The notes under the pieces are model-generated. The model had not been told where the DNA came from. It made no database searches and was given only the letters and a program-made list of their open reading frames with translations. From Enterovibrio nigricans DSM 22720 (lineage in GTDB: Bacteria; Pseudomonadota; Gammaproteobacteria; Enterobacterales; Vibrionaceae): DNA of 64,000 bases. This document shows, in pieces, positions 1 to 7,509 of the stretch. Every line of letters starts with the position of its first letter. The first letter of the stretch is position 1. The stretch covers positions 35,985-99,984 of the forward strand of contig NZ_FUXU01000009.1 of the NCBI RefSeq assembly GCF_900167155.1. Direction: 5' to 3'. Made by a program: the position numbers and the translations under genes.

Positions 1-1
1 G

Positions 2-337
2 GCTGCGTCGCTCAACCTCAATGTTAGTTTGAGGCTTTTTGAAACGGGTCATCATGCGTTGAATCGAAAAAGTGTGGATGCAGTCAAAGCGGCGCATTTT
101 TGCGGTCAGCGCATCTACCTTGGTCGACTTAGAAAAACCGATGGCGAGCACTTTATCAGTCAGGCACCCGAGCTAGGCTCTTACGCACTGGTGCCTGTTA
201 GTCAGCATAAGGATTTGGGTTTTCTGGCGTTTGCCAGCCGTGATGGCGGGCATTTTCAGCCAAGTATGGACACCCTTTTCGTTGAACAAGTTGCCGAGCA
301 TATTGGCATTTTGCTGACCAAATGGCAGGCGGAGTAA
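2..337 (+). CDS. DUF484 family protein, C-terminal part (5' end outside window)
   Basis: The frame is open from the left edge to a TAA at 335-337, so only about 110 C-terminal residues are visible and the start lies upstream. The fragment resembles the GAF-like C-terminal half of DUF484 proteins, including a GSYALVPVS segment. In gammaproteobacteria a DUF484 gene normally sits just before xerC in the dapF-DUF484-xerC-yigB order, and that holds here. Its stop overlaps the xerC start by one base (TAATG), which points to translational coupling. The molecular function of the family is not established. The assignment rests on context and residue pattern. Confidence 0.75.
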   Translation, partial: AASLNLNVSLRLFETGHHALNRKSVDAVKAAHFCGQRIYLGRLRKTDGEHFISQAPELGSYALVPVSQHKDLGFLAFASRDGGHFQPSMDTLFVEQVAEHIGILLTKWQAE

Positions 338-1251
338 TGAGCCTGCCTTCCTCCATGGAAAAACCGCTTTCTCGTTTTTATGATTACATGATTCGTGAAA
401 GAGGGCTTAGCCGGCACACCGAACTGAATTATCGTCACCAACTCACGGCCAGTGCTGACTACCTCGTCAAGCTGGGTGTGACCAAGTGGCAAGATGTTGA
501 TGCGGCTTGGGTGCGTCAAATTGCGGCGCAAGCCAAGCGCGACAAACTCAAACCTGGCAGCATTGCCCTTCGCCTATCCGCATTGCGCAGTTTTTTCGAC
601 TTTATGGTGGCAGACGGTGCCTTAGGTGCGAACCCTGCCAAAGGCGTTGCAGCGCCAAAGCAAGGTCGTACCTTACCGAAAAACCTCGACGTGGATGAAA
701 TCAACCAATTGCTTTCTGTTGATGCGGATGATCCTTTGTCCGTGCGTGATCGCGCCATGATGGAATTAATGTATGGCGCAGGCTTACGCTTGTCTGAGCT
801 CATTGGTTTGAACATACGTGATGTGGCTGTACGAAAGGGTGATTTGCGCGTTATTGGTAAGGGCGACAAAGAGCGCATTGTACCGTTCACAGGCATGGCA
901 AAAGAGTGGCTAGTCAATTGGATGAAGGTGCGTAGTCAGCTTCTGAAAGGCCCTGAAGATGCGTTATTTATTTCCAAATTGGGAAGCCGTATTTCGCCAA
1001 GAAGCGTACAAAAACGCATGGCGGAATGGGGACAAAAACAGGCGGTTAACAGCCATATCAACCCGCACAAACTGCGACACAGTTTTGCGACGCACATGCT
1101 GGAATCATCAGGCGATTTGCGTGCGGTTCAAGAACTGTTAGGTCATGCAGATTTGTCGACCACCCAAGTGTATACCCACCTCGACTTTCAACATTTAGCC
1201 AAAGTTTACGACGCCGCACACCCAAAAGCGCGTAAACGAAAATCTGATTAA
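337..1251 (+). CDS. xerC: Tyrosine recombinase XerC
   Basis: XerC, with XerD, resolves chromosome dimers by site-specific recombination at dif. The 304-residue protein carries the full tyrosine recombinase set: Arg151 (in GLRLSEL), Lys175 (GKGDKER), His244-x-x-Arg247 (HKLRHS), His270 (LLGHADL) and nucleophile Tyr279 (QVYTHLDF). These nearly coincide with the E. coli XerC positions. The N-terminal core-binding SAM-like domain spans about residues 5-90. I start it at the ATG at 337, which overlaps the DUF484 stop and follows a purine-rich GGCGGAG; an in-frame ATG at 322 would add five residues. It is followed after 9 bases by yigB, suggesting one operon. Confidence 0.97.
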   Translation: MSLPSSMEKPLSRFYDYMIRERGLSRHTELNYRHQLTASADYLVKLGVTKWQDVDAAWVRQIAAQAKRDKLKPGSIALRLSALRSFFDFMVADGALGANPAKGVAAPKQGRTLPKNLDVDEINQLLSVDADDPLSVRDRAMMELMYGAGLRLSELIGLNIRDVAVRKGDLRVIGKGDKERIVPFTGMAKEWLVNWMKVRSQLLKGPEDALFISKLGSRISPRSVQKRMAEWGQKQAVNSHINPHKLRHSFATHMLESSGDLRAVQELLGHADLSTTQVYTHLDFQHLAKVYDAAHPKARKRKSD

Positions 1252-1260
1252 GAGACGCGC

Positions 1261-1986
1261 ATGAAGTTTTACCGCCGCTGGCAACCGGTACAGGCGATGA
1301 CCTTTGATCTGGATGATACCTTGTACGACAACCGTTCCGTGATCGTGCGGGCGGAACAACGGTTGTTAGATTGGTTGGAAGTGCGCTATGCGCCTTTGGC
1401 GGCATTCGATTGGTCGCAGTGGCAACAGATGCGTCAGCAAGTAGTAAAAGACAACACGAACCTGGTGGGTTTTGTCACCGAAATTCGACGAGCACAAATT
1501 CAACTGGCTGCCTGTCGTTGTGGTCTGAGTAAGCTTGAAAGTAAACACATTGCCGACGATGGCGTGGCGTTTTTTCTTCATGAACGCAGCAACTTTACCG
1601 TGCCTGATGTGGCATTTGAAACGCTCGACGTACTCTCTTCGCACTACCCGCTAGTTGCCATAACCAACGGCAATGTCGACAGTGATCGATTGGGGCTATC
1701 TCCCTATTTTAAACAGGTGCTTGCGGCCGGGCCGGATGGTGCGGCAAAACCCGATGGGGCATTGTTTATCAAAGCGCAGCAAACATTGGGGCTTCCTGCC
1801 GATCAAATATTGCACGTTGGCGATCACTTAAAATTTGATGTGCGTGGCGCAAAGCTCGCAGGCTTTAAAGCATGTTGGTTTAACGACACGAAAAAGCCGC
1901 TGACGAAGCAGCGGCACGCGTCTCTTTTGCCGGATGTGGAAATTGAACACATCCGGCAGTTGCTATCACTTACCCGCGCTTCTTAA
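1261..1986 (+). CDS. yigB: HAD-family phosphatase YigB
   Basis: This is a 241-residue haloacid dehalogenase-superfamily hydrolase matching YigB, which in E. coli dephosphorylates FMN and other small phosphates. Visible motifs are motif I DLDDT (nucleophile Asp near residue 17), motif II in AITNGN, the motif III lysine in AAKPDG, and motif IV in HVGDHLKFD. The xerC-yigB-uvrD neighbourhood is the usual one, although here the buf operon and a non-coding gap separate it from uvrD. The 3' end overlaps the convergent doxX-like gene by 17 bases. A minus-strand terminator hairpin lies inside its coding sequence at 1891-1915. Confidence 0.92.
   Translation: MKFYRRWQPVQAMTFDLDDTLYDNRSVIVRAEQRLLDWLEVRYAPLAAFDWSQWQQMRQQVVKDNTNLVGFVTEIRRAQIQLAACRCGLSKLESKHIADDGVAFFLHERSNFTVPDVAFETLDVLSSHYPLVAITNGNVDSDRLGLSPYFKQVLAAGPDGAAKPDGALFIKAQQTLGLPADQILHVGDHLKFDVRGAKLAGFKACWFNDTKKPLTKQRHASLLPDVEIEHIRQLLSLTRAS
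1891..1915 (-). terminator. Intrinsic terminator of the buf/doxX operon, inside yigB
   Basis: A perfect 7-bp stem (GCCGCTG/CAGCGGC, 1896-1902 with 909-915 of the same kilobase) with a 6-nt loop is flanked on its left by AAAAA, which reads as a T-run on the minus strand. It sits 55 bases past the doxX-like stop. It therefore serves the minus-strand operon while also encoding part of YigB. Confidence 0.75.
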
Positions 1987-2407
1987 GCCAGTTGTCGACC
2001 GCCAGTAAGCCTGGGCCGAATAGCACGGTAATCAATAACATAACTCCCCACATTTGGTGGTCAAAAAAGCCTTTCTCCCAAAGGGCAGGGTAAGACACCA
2101 CCGCAATGATATTGAAGAAAAATAGCACAAATGCTGCGGGGCGAGTTAATAGGCCCAGTACAAGAAACACGGGCACAATCAACTCTGTCGCTGTCCCTAA
2201 GTAGGCAGCAAGCTCCCAAGGTAAGACGGGTACCTGATATTCGTATTCAAACAGAAAGAGGGTGCTGTCCCAGCTTGCAATTTTGGTTTGTCCGGCATTA
2301 AAAAACACCCACGCAACCCAAAGACGACATACCAGCAGTAAGACAGGCGTAAGAGGCTTCAGTGCAGCTTCAAAAAGTTCGTCCAGTTTGTTAATCACAG
2401 CAATCAT
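1970..2407 (-). CDS. DoxX-family membrane protein of the bufferin operon
   Basis: The 145-residue protein has four predicted hydrophobic segments (about 18-38, 60-80, 85-105 and 118-135), in the style of DoxX/DUF417-like membrane proteins. Such genes commonly close DUF692-DUF2063-DUF2282 operons. The start ATG at 2407 has a good AAGGAAT site. It follows the DUF2063 gene by 17 bases on the same strand and overlaps the yigB 3' end. Its role is unknown; proposals for DoxX partners in these operons involve quinone-linked redox or metal handling at the inner membrane, and that is inference. Confidence 0.85.
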   Translation of the reverse strand: MIAVINKLDELFEAALKPLTPVLLLVCRLWVAWVFFNAGQTKIASWDSTLFLFEYEYQVPVLPWELAAYLGTATELIVPVFLVLGLLTRPAAFVLFFFNIIAVVSYPALWEKGFFDHQMWGVMLLITVLFGPGLLAVDNWLKKRG

Positions 2408-2424
2408 AAGCCTATTCCTTTTTC

Positions 2425-3180
2425 TTATAGACGGTGAACGAGCGTAAAGTCGATAAAGGCACCTCGCTGCATCGCGGCAGTCAGATGCGTTAATTGGGTG
2501 GGCTCAATCAGCCCCAACTCTTGTTGTTTGCAGGCATCGATTAGACGTGCTTCATTGGCGTCAATGGTGTCTACCAATACGCCGAGCGGAGTGTGTTGAA
2601 CCCATACCGCTTCTGCACGTGTTATATCAACGGCTTCCAGTGTATTCGTGTCGTTGTTTGATACGGCATGCCAGACAGTGCTGATGGGAAAAGCGCTGGT
2701 CATGACGGCTGTTGCTGGAGAAACCGAAAGCCGAATTTGTTCAAATTCCTCGGGCCGAATTTGCTGTAGCATCTCTATCGGGAAAGTGGCCTTTGGTATC
2801 GGCACCTGATTGACGCATTGACGCAGCCATTCGAGCTTAGCGATATCAGCCAGATAAGGAACGGCTTCGACAATGTTGGGGATGGACGCAATAGTTGCGT
2901 TAAATCCCTCACCGTATTGGTCAGCACTGGCTGATGTCATTGGCGTCGATAAGACGTGATGCCTTGCGAGCGCTTCAAAGCATTCGCAACCCACCAATGC
3001 TTTTACAACGGGATAAACCGTGTCCAAGCACTCACTCAGTGTCACCACAAAATTATTGCGGTAGATTTGCAGTAAGGCATCCGGTTCGGCAAGGCCTGTT
3101 GCGATTGGGAGATCGTACGCCTGATAATGTAAAGCATGGCTGAATTGAGTTTGTAAATCACACAGCGAAGGGGCACTCAT
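2425..3180 (-). CDS. bufC: DUF2063 (BufC-type) partner of the MNIO enzyme
   Basis: The 251-residue protein has the DUF2063 N-terminal signature (LQIYRNNF, then CLDTVYPVVKALVG) and a less conserved C-terminal half. In known bufferin and related systems this family acts as the recognition and delivery partner of the DUF692 multinuclear iron oxidase, presenting the precursor peptide. Its ATG overlaps the DUF692 stop by four bases (ATGA), which indicates translational coupling and a stoichiometric complex. No catalytic motif is expected. The bufC symbol is by family and context. Confidence 0.88.
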   Translation of the reverse strand: MSAPSLCDLQTQFSHALHYQAYDLPIATGLAEPDALLQIYRNNFVVTLSECLDTVYPVVKALVGCECFEALARHHVLSTPMTSASADQYGEGFNATIASIPNIVEAVPYLADIAKLEWLRQCVNQVPIPKATFPIEMLQQIRPEEFEQIRLSVSPATAVMTSAFPISTVWHAVSNNDTNTLEAVDITRAEAVWVQHTPLGVLVDTIDANEARLIDACKQQELGLIEPTQLTHLTAAMQRGAFIDFTLVHRL

Positions 3181-4034
3181 AACGCCGACTCCTTCAATGA
3201 AGGTTGCAACGCTTTAGTTAGAATGCGATTGGCTTTTTCCGCTTCGGCTAATAAGACCTCGGGTGCAGGAATGTCCCTGTCCCATTCGATAAGCGTATGG
3301 CGTGGTCCATGTTGTGTAATCCACTTTTCATACAGCGTCCACACTGGGTCAGATACGGGCTGACTGTGAGTATCTATCCAAATTTCGCCTTCCGGCAGCG
3401 TGTTAATGGTGAAACCTGCCAGATGAATTTCCTGTACCCAAGCAGGATCAATGGCAGCCAGATATTCGTTGGTGTTGAAGCCATGGTTGAAGGCACTTAC
3501 ATGAACATTGTTTAAATCCAGCAATAGCCCGCATCCAGTGCGCTTAGCGACTTCAGCTAAAAACTCCCATTCGGTAATGGTCGAATGATCGAAGCGTAAG
3601 TAGCTTGAAGGGTTTTCAATCAAAATCTGCCGGCTGAGAGTGTCTTGAGTGATGTCTACATTTCGACAGAAAACGTTTAGTGCTTCTTCTGTGTAAGGCA
3701 GAGGCAGAAGATCGTTGAAGTAATTGCCATCCACAGAGCTCCAACTTAGGTGGTCAGAAACAAACAGCGGGTTTATTGCATCCACCAAGGCTTTGAGTTT
3801 AGCAAGGTGCGAGACATTGACCGGGTCTACAGAACCTAATGACAAGCCAACACCGTGGCAACTGATGGCGTAACGGCGCTGCAAGGTGTGCAACGCCTGA
3901 AACGCCTCAGATTCAGGCAGAAAAAAGTTCTCGCTGTGTACTTCTAACCATCCGATATCTGGGGAGTGATTAATGAAATGAGCGTGATGGGGTTGACGAA
4001 GGCCCACACCAATCCAGGGAGAAACTTTTTCCAT
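3177..4034 (-). CDS. bufB: DUF692 multinuclear non-heme iron oxidase (BufB/MNIO)
   Basis: The 285-residue TIM-barrel protein belongs to DUF692 (xylose isomerase-like). Probable metal ligands are visible around His60 (SCHG), Asp94-His95 (SDHLSW), Glu140-Asn141 (IENPS), Asp173 with His178 (LDLNNVHV), His204 (HLAGF), Asp221/His223 (DTHSQP) and Glu250. Family members use a multi-iron centre to convert cysteines of a precursor peptide, to oxazolone/thioamide in methanobactins and to thiooxazoles in bufferins. The ATG at 4034 follows a GAAGAGGA site and lies 24 bases after the precursor gene. The copper-peptide role is inferred from family and operon. Confidence 0.92.
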   Translation of the reverse strand: MEKVSPWIGVGLRQPHHAHFINHSPDIGWLEVHSENFFLPESEAFQALHTLQRRYAISCHGVGLSLGSVDPVNVSHLAKLKALVDAINPLFVSDHLSWSSVDGNYFNDLLPLPYTEEALNVFCRNVDITQDTLSRQILIENPSSYLRFDHSTITEWEFLAEVAKRTGCGLLLDLNNVHVSAFNHGFNTNEYLAAIDPAWVQEIHLAGFTINTLPEGEIWIDTHSQPVSDPVWTLYEKWITQHGPRHTLIEWDRDIPAPEVLLAEAEKANRILTKALQPSLKESAL

Positions 4035-4058
4035 ACCGAGTCCTCTTCGTCAATCACA

Positions 4059-4319
4059 TTAAGATGAAGACGTTGAACCACCAGCCAGGCGATCACACAG
4101 ACCTTTTGGCACGACAACGAAAGCGTCTTTCTGACCATCTTTGGTGGATGTACCTGCGCATGAGCTGGTGGAAGTAGCACAGTCATTTTTACCGGCCTTT
4201 ACGACGCCATAGCATTTTTCCTTTTCTGCGGCTTGGGCAGGAGTGGCAGTCAAGGTGGTGGCACCTACAGCGAGCAGACTAGTAACGGCAGCAGCGACAG
4301 CAAAATTTGTCTTTTTCAT
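4059..4319 (-). CDS. bufA: DUF2282 bufferin-type RiPP precursor peptide
   Basis: The gene encodes 86 residues: a Sec signal peptide of about 30 residues ending in PAQA, then a core of about 56 residues rich in Ser, Thr, Gly and Lys. The core has four cysteines at positions 36, 47, 54 and 75, in the contexts EKCYGV, KNDCAT, SSCAGT and KGLCDR. This is the DUF2282 pattern found in bufferins, where the MNIO enzyme modifies cysteines and the exported product binds copper. The start is the ATG at 4319 after AGAGAGGA; a TTG two codons upstream is not needed. It is the first gene of a four-gene minus-strand operon. No metal-binding assay can be inferred from sequence alone. Confidence 0.92.
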   Translation of the reverse strand: MKKTNFAVAAAVTSLLAVGATTLTATPAQAAEKEKCYGVVKAGKNDCATSTSSCAGTSTKDGQKDAFVVVPKGLCDRLAGGSTSSS

Positions 4320-4710
4320 GTTCAATCCTCTCTCGTCGGACGGATGTCCTTATGATTATCAATCGGTTGTACTCAGACGCAGCCTTCAATAACCGCGCTC
4401 CCTTAAAAGGATAGGATGCAAGGCTAAAAACTTTCGGTGTCACGCTTAATTTTTAGACAATAAAAAGTCAATTTTTGAAGTGACGATGGTTAATGCGTTG
4501 ATTTGGATAAATATAAGCAACGTCAGTGGTTGTTTGTATACAGCGGTGTTCATTCACTTTTGGGATTTGATGATTGTGTCACTTGAGCGAAAAAAGCGAG
4601 AAATTGGGAGGGAGTGTTAGCCGTGCTCACTTAATGCGCGGAAACCTGCATCTTGCGTTAGTTTCGGTATATAATCCTCAACCAGTGTATAAATAACCAG
4701 TGAATGAATG
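4320..4710. promoter_or_regulatory. Divergent intergenic region between bufA and uvrD
   Basis: About 390 bases without a gene must hold both promoters. On the minus strand a TGATAAT near 4352-4358 could be a -10 for bufA, but no good -35 stands at the right distance. The nearby GATAATCAT resembles a Fur half-element, weakly. On the plus strand TATATAAT sits about 40 bases before uvrD. No convincing LexA, CueR or ECF sigma element was identified. Confidence 0.3.
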
Positions 4711-6888
4711 ATGGACGTATCCCACCTGATTGACGGTCTTAACGACAAACAACGCGAAGCCGTGGCTGCTGAGCTAGGCAATTATCTTGTCCTTGCTGGC
4801 GCGGGAAGTGGTAAAACACGGGTATTGGTTCATCGCATTGCCTGGTTGATGCAAGTCGAACACGCGTCACCGTTTTCCATTCTGGCAGTAACCTTTACCA
4901 ATAAAGCCGCTGCTGAAATGCGAGGTCGTATTGAACAATTGATGCATGGCACAGCATCGGGTCTTTGGTGCGGTACTTTCCACGGTCTTTGCCACCGCAT
5001 TCTTCGGGCGCACCATTTGGATGCTAACCTGCCACAAGACTTCCAAATCCTTGATTCAGATGATCAGCAGCGTCTGCTTCGCCGTTTGATCAAAGCGCAG
5101 AATCTGGATGAGAAACATTGGCCTGCACGTCAGGCATCTTGGTATATCAACGGCAAGAAAGACGAAGGTTTGCGCCCGCATCACATTGATGCCCAGTTTG
5201 ATCCGGTAGAGAAGACGTGGCTAAGGGTCTATGCCGCCTATCAAGAAGCCTGTGATCGTGCAGGTTTAGTCGATTTTGCTGAGCTTCTTTTGCGATGCCA
5301 CGAGTTGCTGCGTGATAAAGCCCATATTCGTGAGCACTATCAGGCGCGTTTCCAACATATTCTCGTGGACGAGTTTCAGGACACCAACAACATCCAATAC
5401 GCATGGCTGCGTATGATGGCTGGCACACAAGCGAACGTGATGATTGTCGGTGATGATGATCAGTCCATCTACGGCTGGCGCGGCGCAAAGATTGAAAACA
5501 TCTCCCGCTTTTTGGAAGATTTTACAGGTGCACAAACCATTCGCTTGGAGCAGAACTACCGCTCAACTGGCAACATATTGAAAGCGTCGAACCACCTGAT
5601 TGAAAATAACGCCGAGCGTATGGGGAAAAGCCTTTGGACTGATGGCCATGAGGGAGAGCTGATTTCCGTTTACAGCGCGTTCAATGAATTGGACGAAGCC
5701 CGTTTTGTGGTGGGCAAAATTAAAGCCTGGCATGACGACGGTGGCGCACTGAATGACACCGCCATGCTGTACCGAAATAACGCCCAATCACGTGTGTTGG
5801 AAGAAGCCCTTATTCAGGCGGGCTTACCCTACCGTATTTATGGCGGCATGCGATTCTTCGAACGTCAGGAAATCAAAGATGCGCTGGCATACTTGCGTTT
5901 GATGGCGAATCGTTTTGACGATGCGGCGTTTGAGCGCGTGGTGAATACACCAACGCGTGGCCTTGGTGACCGCACTTTAGAAACCCTTCGATTGGCGGCA
6001 CGCGATCGTGGTGCGACCATGTGGGAAGCGAGTAACCAGCTTCTCGAAGAGCAAGTGCTGGCAGGTCGCGCGGCAAATTCCTTGCGCCGTTTTATCGAAT
6101 TGGTTAATGCGCTGGAAGATGACACCCGCGAAATGGCGCTGTTCCAACAGACCGATTACGTTATTCAGAATTCTGGCCTTCGTGCGATGTACGAAGCGGA
6201 GAAAGGCGAGAAAGCACAGGCGCGTATTGATAACTTAGAAGAGCTCGTGACAGCGACCCGCCAGTATGAAGTGCCGGAAGAGGTGCAAGAGGATATGTCT
6301 CCGCTCTCCGCATTCCTTTCGCATGCCGCATTGGAGGCGGGTGAAGGGCAGGCCGATGAATTTGATGATGCAGTGCAGCTGATGACATTGCACAGTGCTA
6401 AAGGTCTGGAATTCCCGATGGTGTTCATGGTTGGCGTGGAAGAAGGTATGTTCCCAAGCCAGATGTCGTCAGAAGAGGCCGGTCGCCTCGAAGAAGAGCG
6501 TCGTCTTTGCTATGTGGGCATCACGCGAGCGATGACGAAACTGTATATCACGCATGCCGAAATGCGCCGTGTTTACGGTAAAGATATGTTCCACAAAGCG
6601 TCGAGATTTATCCGTGAGTTGCCAGAAGAGTGCTTAGAAGAAGTGCGTATGCGTGCCAAGGTTTCTCGCCCTGCCGCCGCAACCGGACGATTCTCGCAAA
6701 CCCAGACCCAGCAGAATTTTAATCAGACGGGATTCAGTTTGGGGCAGCGAGTACAGCACCCTAAATTTGGTGAAGGTACCATCATTAACTTCGAAGGAAG
6801 TGGCCAGCAAAGCCGAGTGCAGGTGGCGTTTAATGGTGAGGGTATTAAGTGGCTGGTGACCCAGTATGCCAAGCTGGAAGCGATGTGA
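4711..6888 (+). CDS. uvrD: DNA helicase II UvrD
   Basis: UvrD is a 3'-5' SF1 helicase acting in nucleotide excision repair and methyl-directed mismatch repair. The 725-residue protein shows Walker A GAGSGKT at about 29-35, the DEFQDTN Walker B segment near 220, the Q-motif at the N-terminus (LNDKQREAV), and the C-terminal Tudor-like domain (about 680-725) that contacts RNA polymerase. Length matches E. coli UvrD (720). The chosen start gives MDVSHL, matching the E. coli N-terminus; an ATG three bases earlier is equally possible. A bidirectional terminator follows. Confidence 0.97.
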   Translation: MDVSHLIDGLNDKQREAVAAELGNYLVLAGAGSGKTRVLVHRIAWLMQVEHASPFSILAVTFTNKAAAEMRGRIEQLMHGTASGLWCGTFHGLCHRILRAHHLDANLPQDFQILDSDDQQRLLRRLIKAQNLDEKHWPARQASWYINGKKDEGLRPHHIDAQFDPVEKTWLRVYAAYQEACDRAGLVDFAELLLRCHELLRDKAHIREHYQARFQHILVDEFQDTNNIQYAWLRMMAGTQANVMIVGDDDQSIYGWRGAKIENISRFLEDFTGAQTIRLEQNYRSTGNILKASNHLIENNAERMGKSLWTDGHEGELISVYSAFNELDEARFVVGKIKAWHDDGGALNDTAMLYRNNAQSRVLEEALIQAGLPYRIYGGMRFFERQEIKDALAYLRLMANRFDDAAFERVVNTPTRGLGDRTLETLRLAARDRGATMWEASNQLLEEQVLAGRAANSLRRFIELVNALEDDTREMALFQQTDYVIQNSGLRAMYEAEKGEKAQARIDNLEELVTATRQYEVPEEVQEDMSPLSAFLSHAALEAGEGQADEFDDAVQLMTLHSAKGLEFPMVFMVGVEEGMFPSQMSSEEAGRLEEERRLCYVGITRAMTKLYITHAEMRRVYGKDMFHKASRFIRELPEECLEEVRMRAKVSRPAAATGRFSQTQTQQNFNQTGFSLGQRVQHPKFGEGTIINFEGSGQQSRVQVAFNGEGIKWLVTQYAKLEAM

Positions 6889-6910
6889 TTTCTGATTAAA
6901 TTGAACAGAT

Positions 6911-6940
6911 AAAAAAGAGGTGGCTAAGGCCACCTCTTTT
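6911..6940. terminator. Bidirectional terminator between uvrD and DUF2780 gene
   Basis: Stem GAGGTGGC/GCCACCTC (8 bp, loop TAAG) is flanked by six A on the left and four T on the right. It can stop uvrD on the plus strand and the convergent DUF2780 gene on the minus strand. Confidence 0.85.
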
Positions 6941-6960
6941 CGTTTCTATGAATGACGCGT

Positions 6961-7467
6961 TTATTCGCCCGGTGTTTTCGGAGCCCACAGGCTAGTTAGA
7001 GCACCGGTCAGTCCTTCGCTGGCACCTTCGCCAGTAAGGTAATTGATGATCACTGGGGCAAATTTTTGCACCATTTCTGGATCCAGTCCCAGCATATTAA
7101 ATACTTTCTGTACCGACGCGATATCAGACAAATTGCTGCCAAGACCTGCAAGGATCATTTTGGTCAGTGAGTCCATGCCGGGCACTTTTTCCAGCAATTC
7201 ATTGCCTTGTGAATCACCAAGTGCCTGATACGCCATAGCAAGCATTGCGCCTGCGCCACCCGCTGCCTGGGTATCATTAACATCGAGGTCTTTTGACAGC
7301 AATTCAGTCAGTGGGTTATCCGCCACTTGCGTGCTTACACCTGAGAGTAGGTTACTGGCATCTTTGTTCGCTTCACTGAGCAAGTCGCCAAAGCCCGTTG
7401 CTTTTGTGGGTGCGGCGACCAGTATTAACAGGGTCGATAACATCGCCAAAATTACATTTTTTCTCAT
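6961..7467 (-). CDS. DUF2780 family secreted protein
   Basis: The 168-residue protein has an N-terminal signal peptide (cleavage likely after about residue 22, near TKA) followed by a mostly helical Ala/Leu-rich domain. The pattern DNPLTELLSKDLDV, then LAMAYQALGDSQ and a repeat rich in short helices, fits DUF2780, a family found in Vibrio and relatives (annotated VcgC/VcgE). Function is unknown. The start is the ATG at 7467 after TGAGGA; the TTG two codons upstream is unlikely. It is convergent with uvrD, and the ggt gene is 40 bases upstream on the same strand. Confidence 0.75.
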   Translation of the reverse strand: MRKNVILAMLSTLLILVAAPTKATGFGDLLSEANKDASNLLSGVSTQVADNPLTELLSKDLDVNDTQAAGGAGAMLAMAYQALGDSQGNELLEKVPGMDSLTKMILAGLGSNLSDIASVQKVFNMLGLDPEMVQKFAPVIINYLTGEGASEGLTGALTSLWAPKTPGE

Positions 7468-7509
7468 TCTCAAGTCCTCATATGTTCTGTAACTACGTCA
7501 GTTCGGTAA

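Noticed and set aside
4620..4710. LexA (SOS) box upstream of uvrD
   Set aside because: TATA-rich sequence near CCAG motifs was inspected, but no CTGT-N8-ACAG palindrome could be formed.
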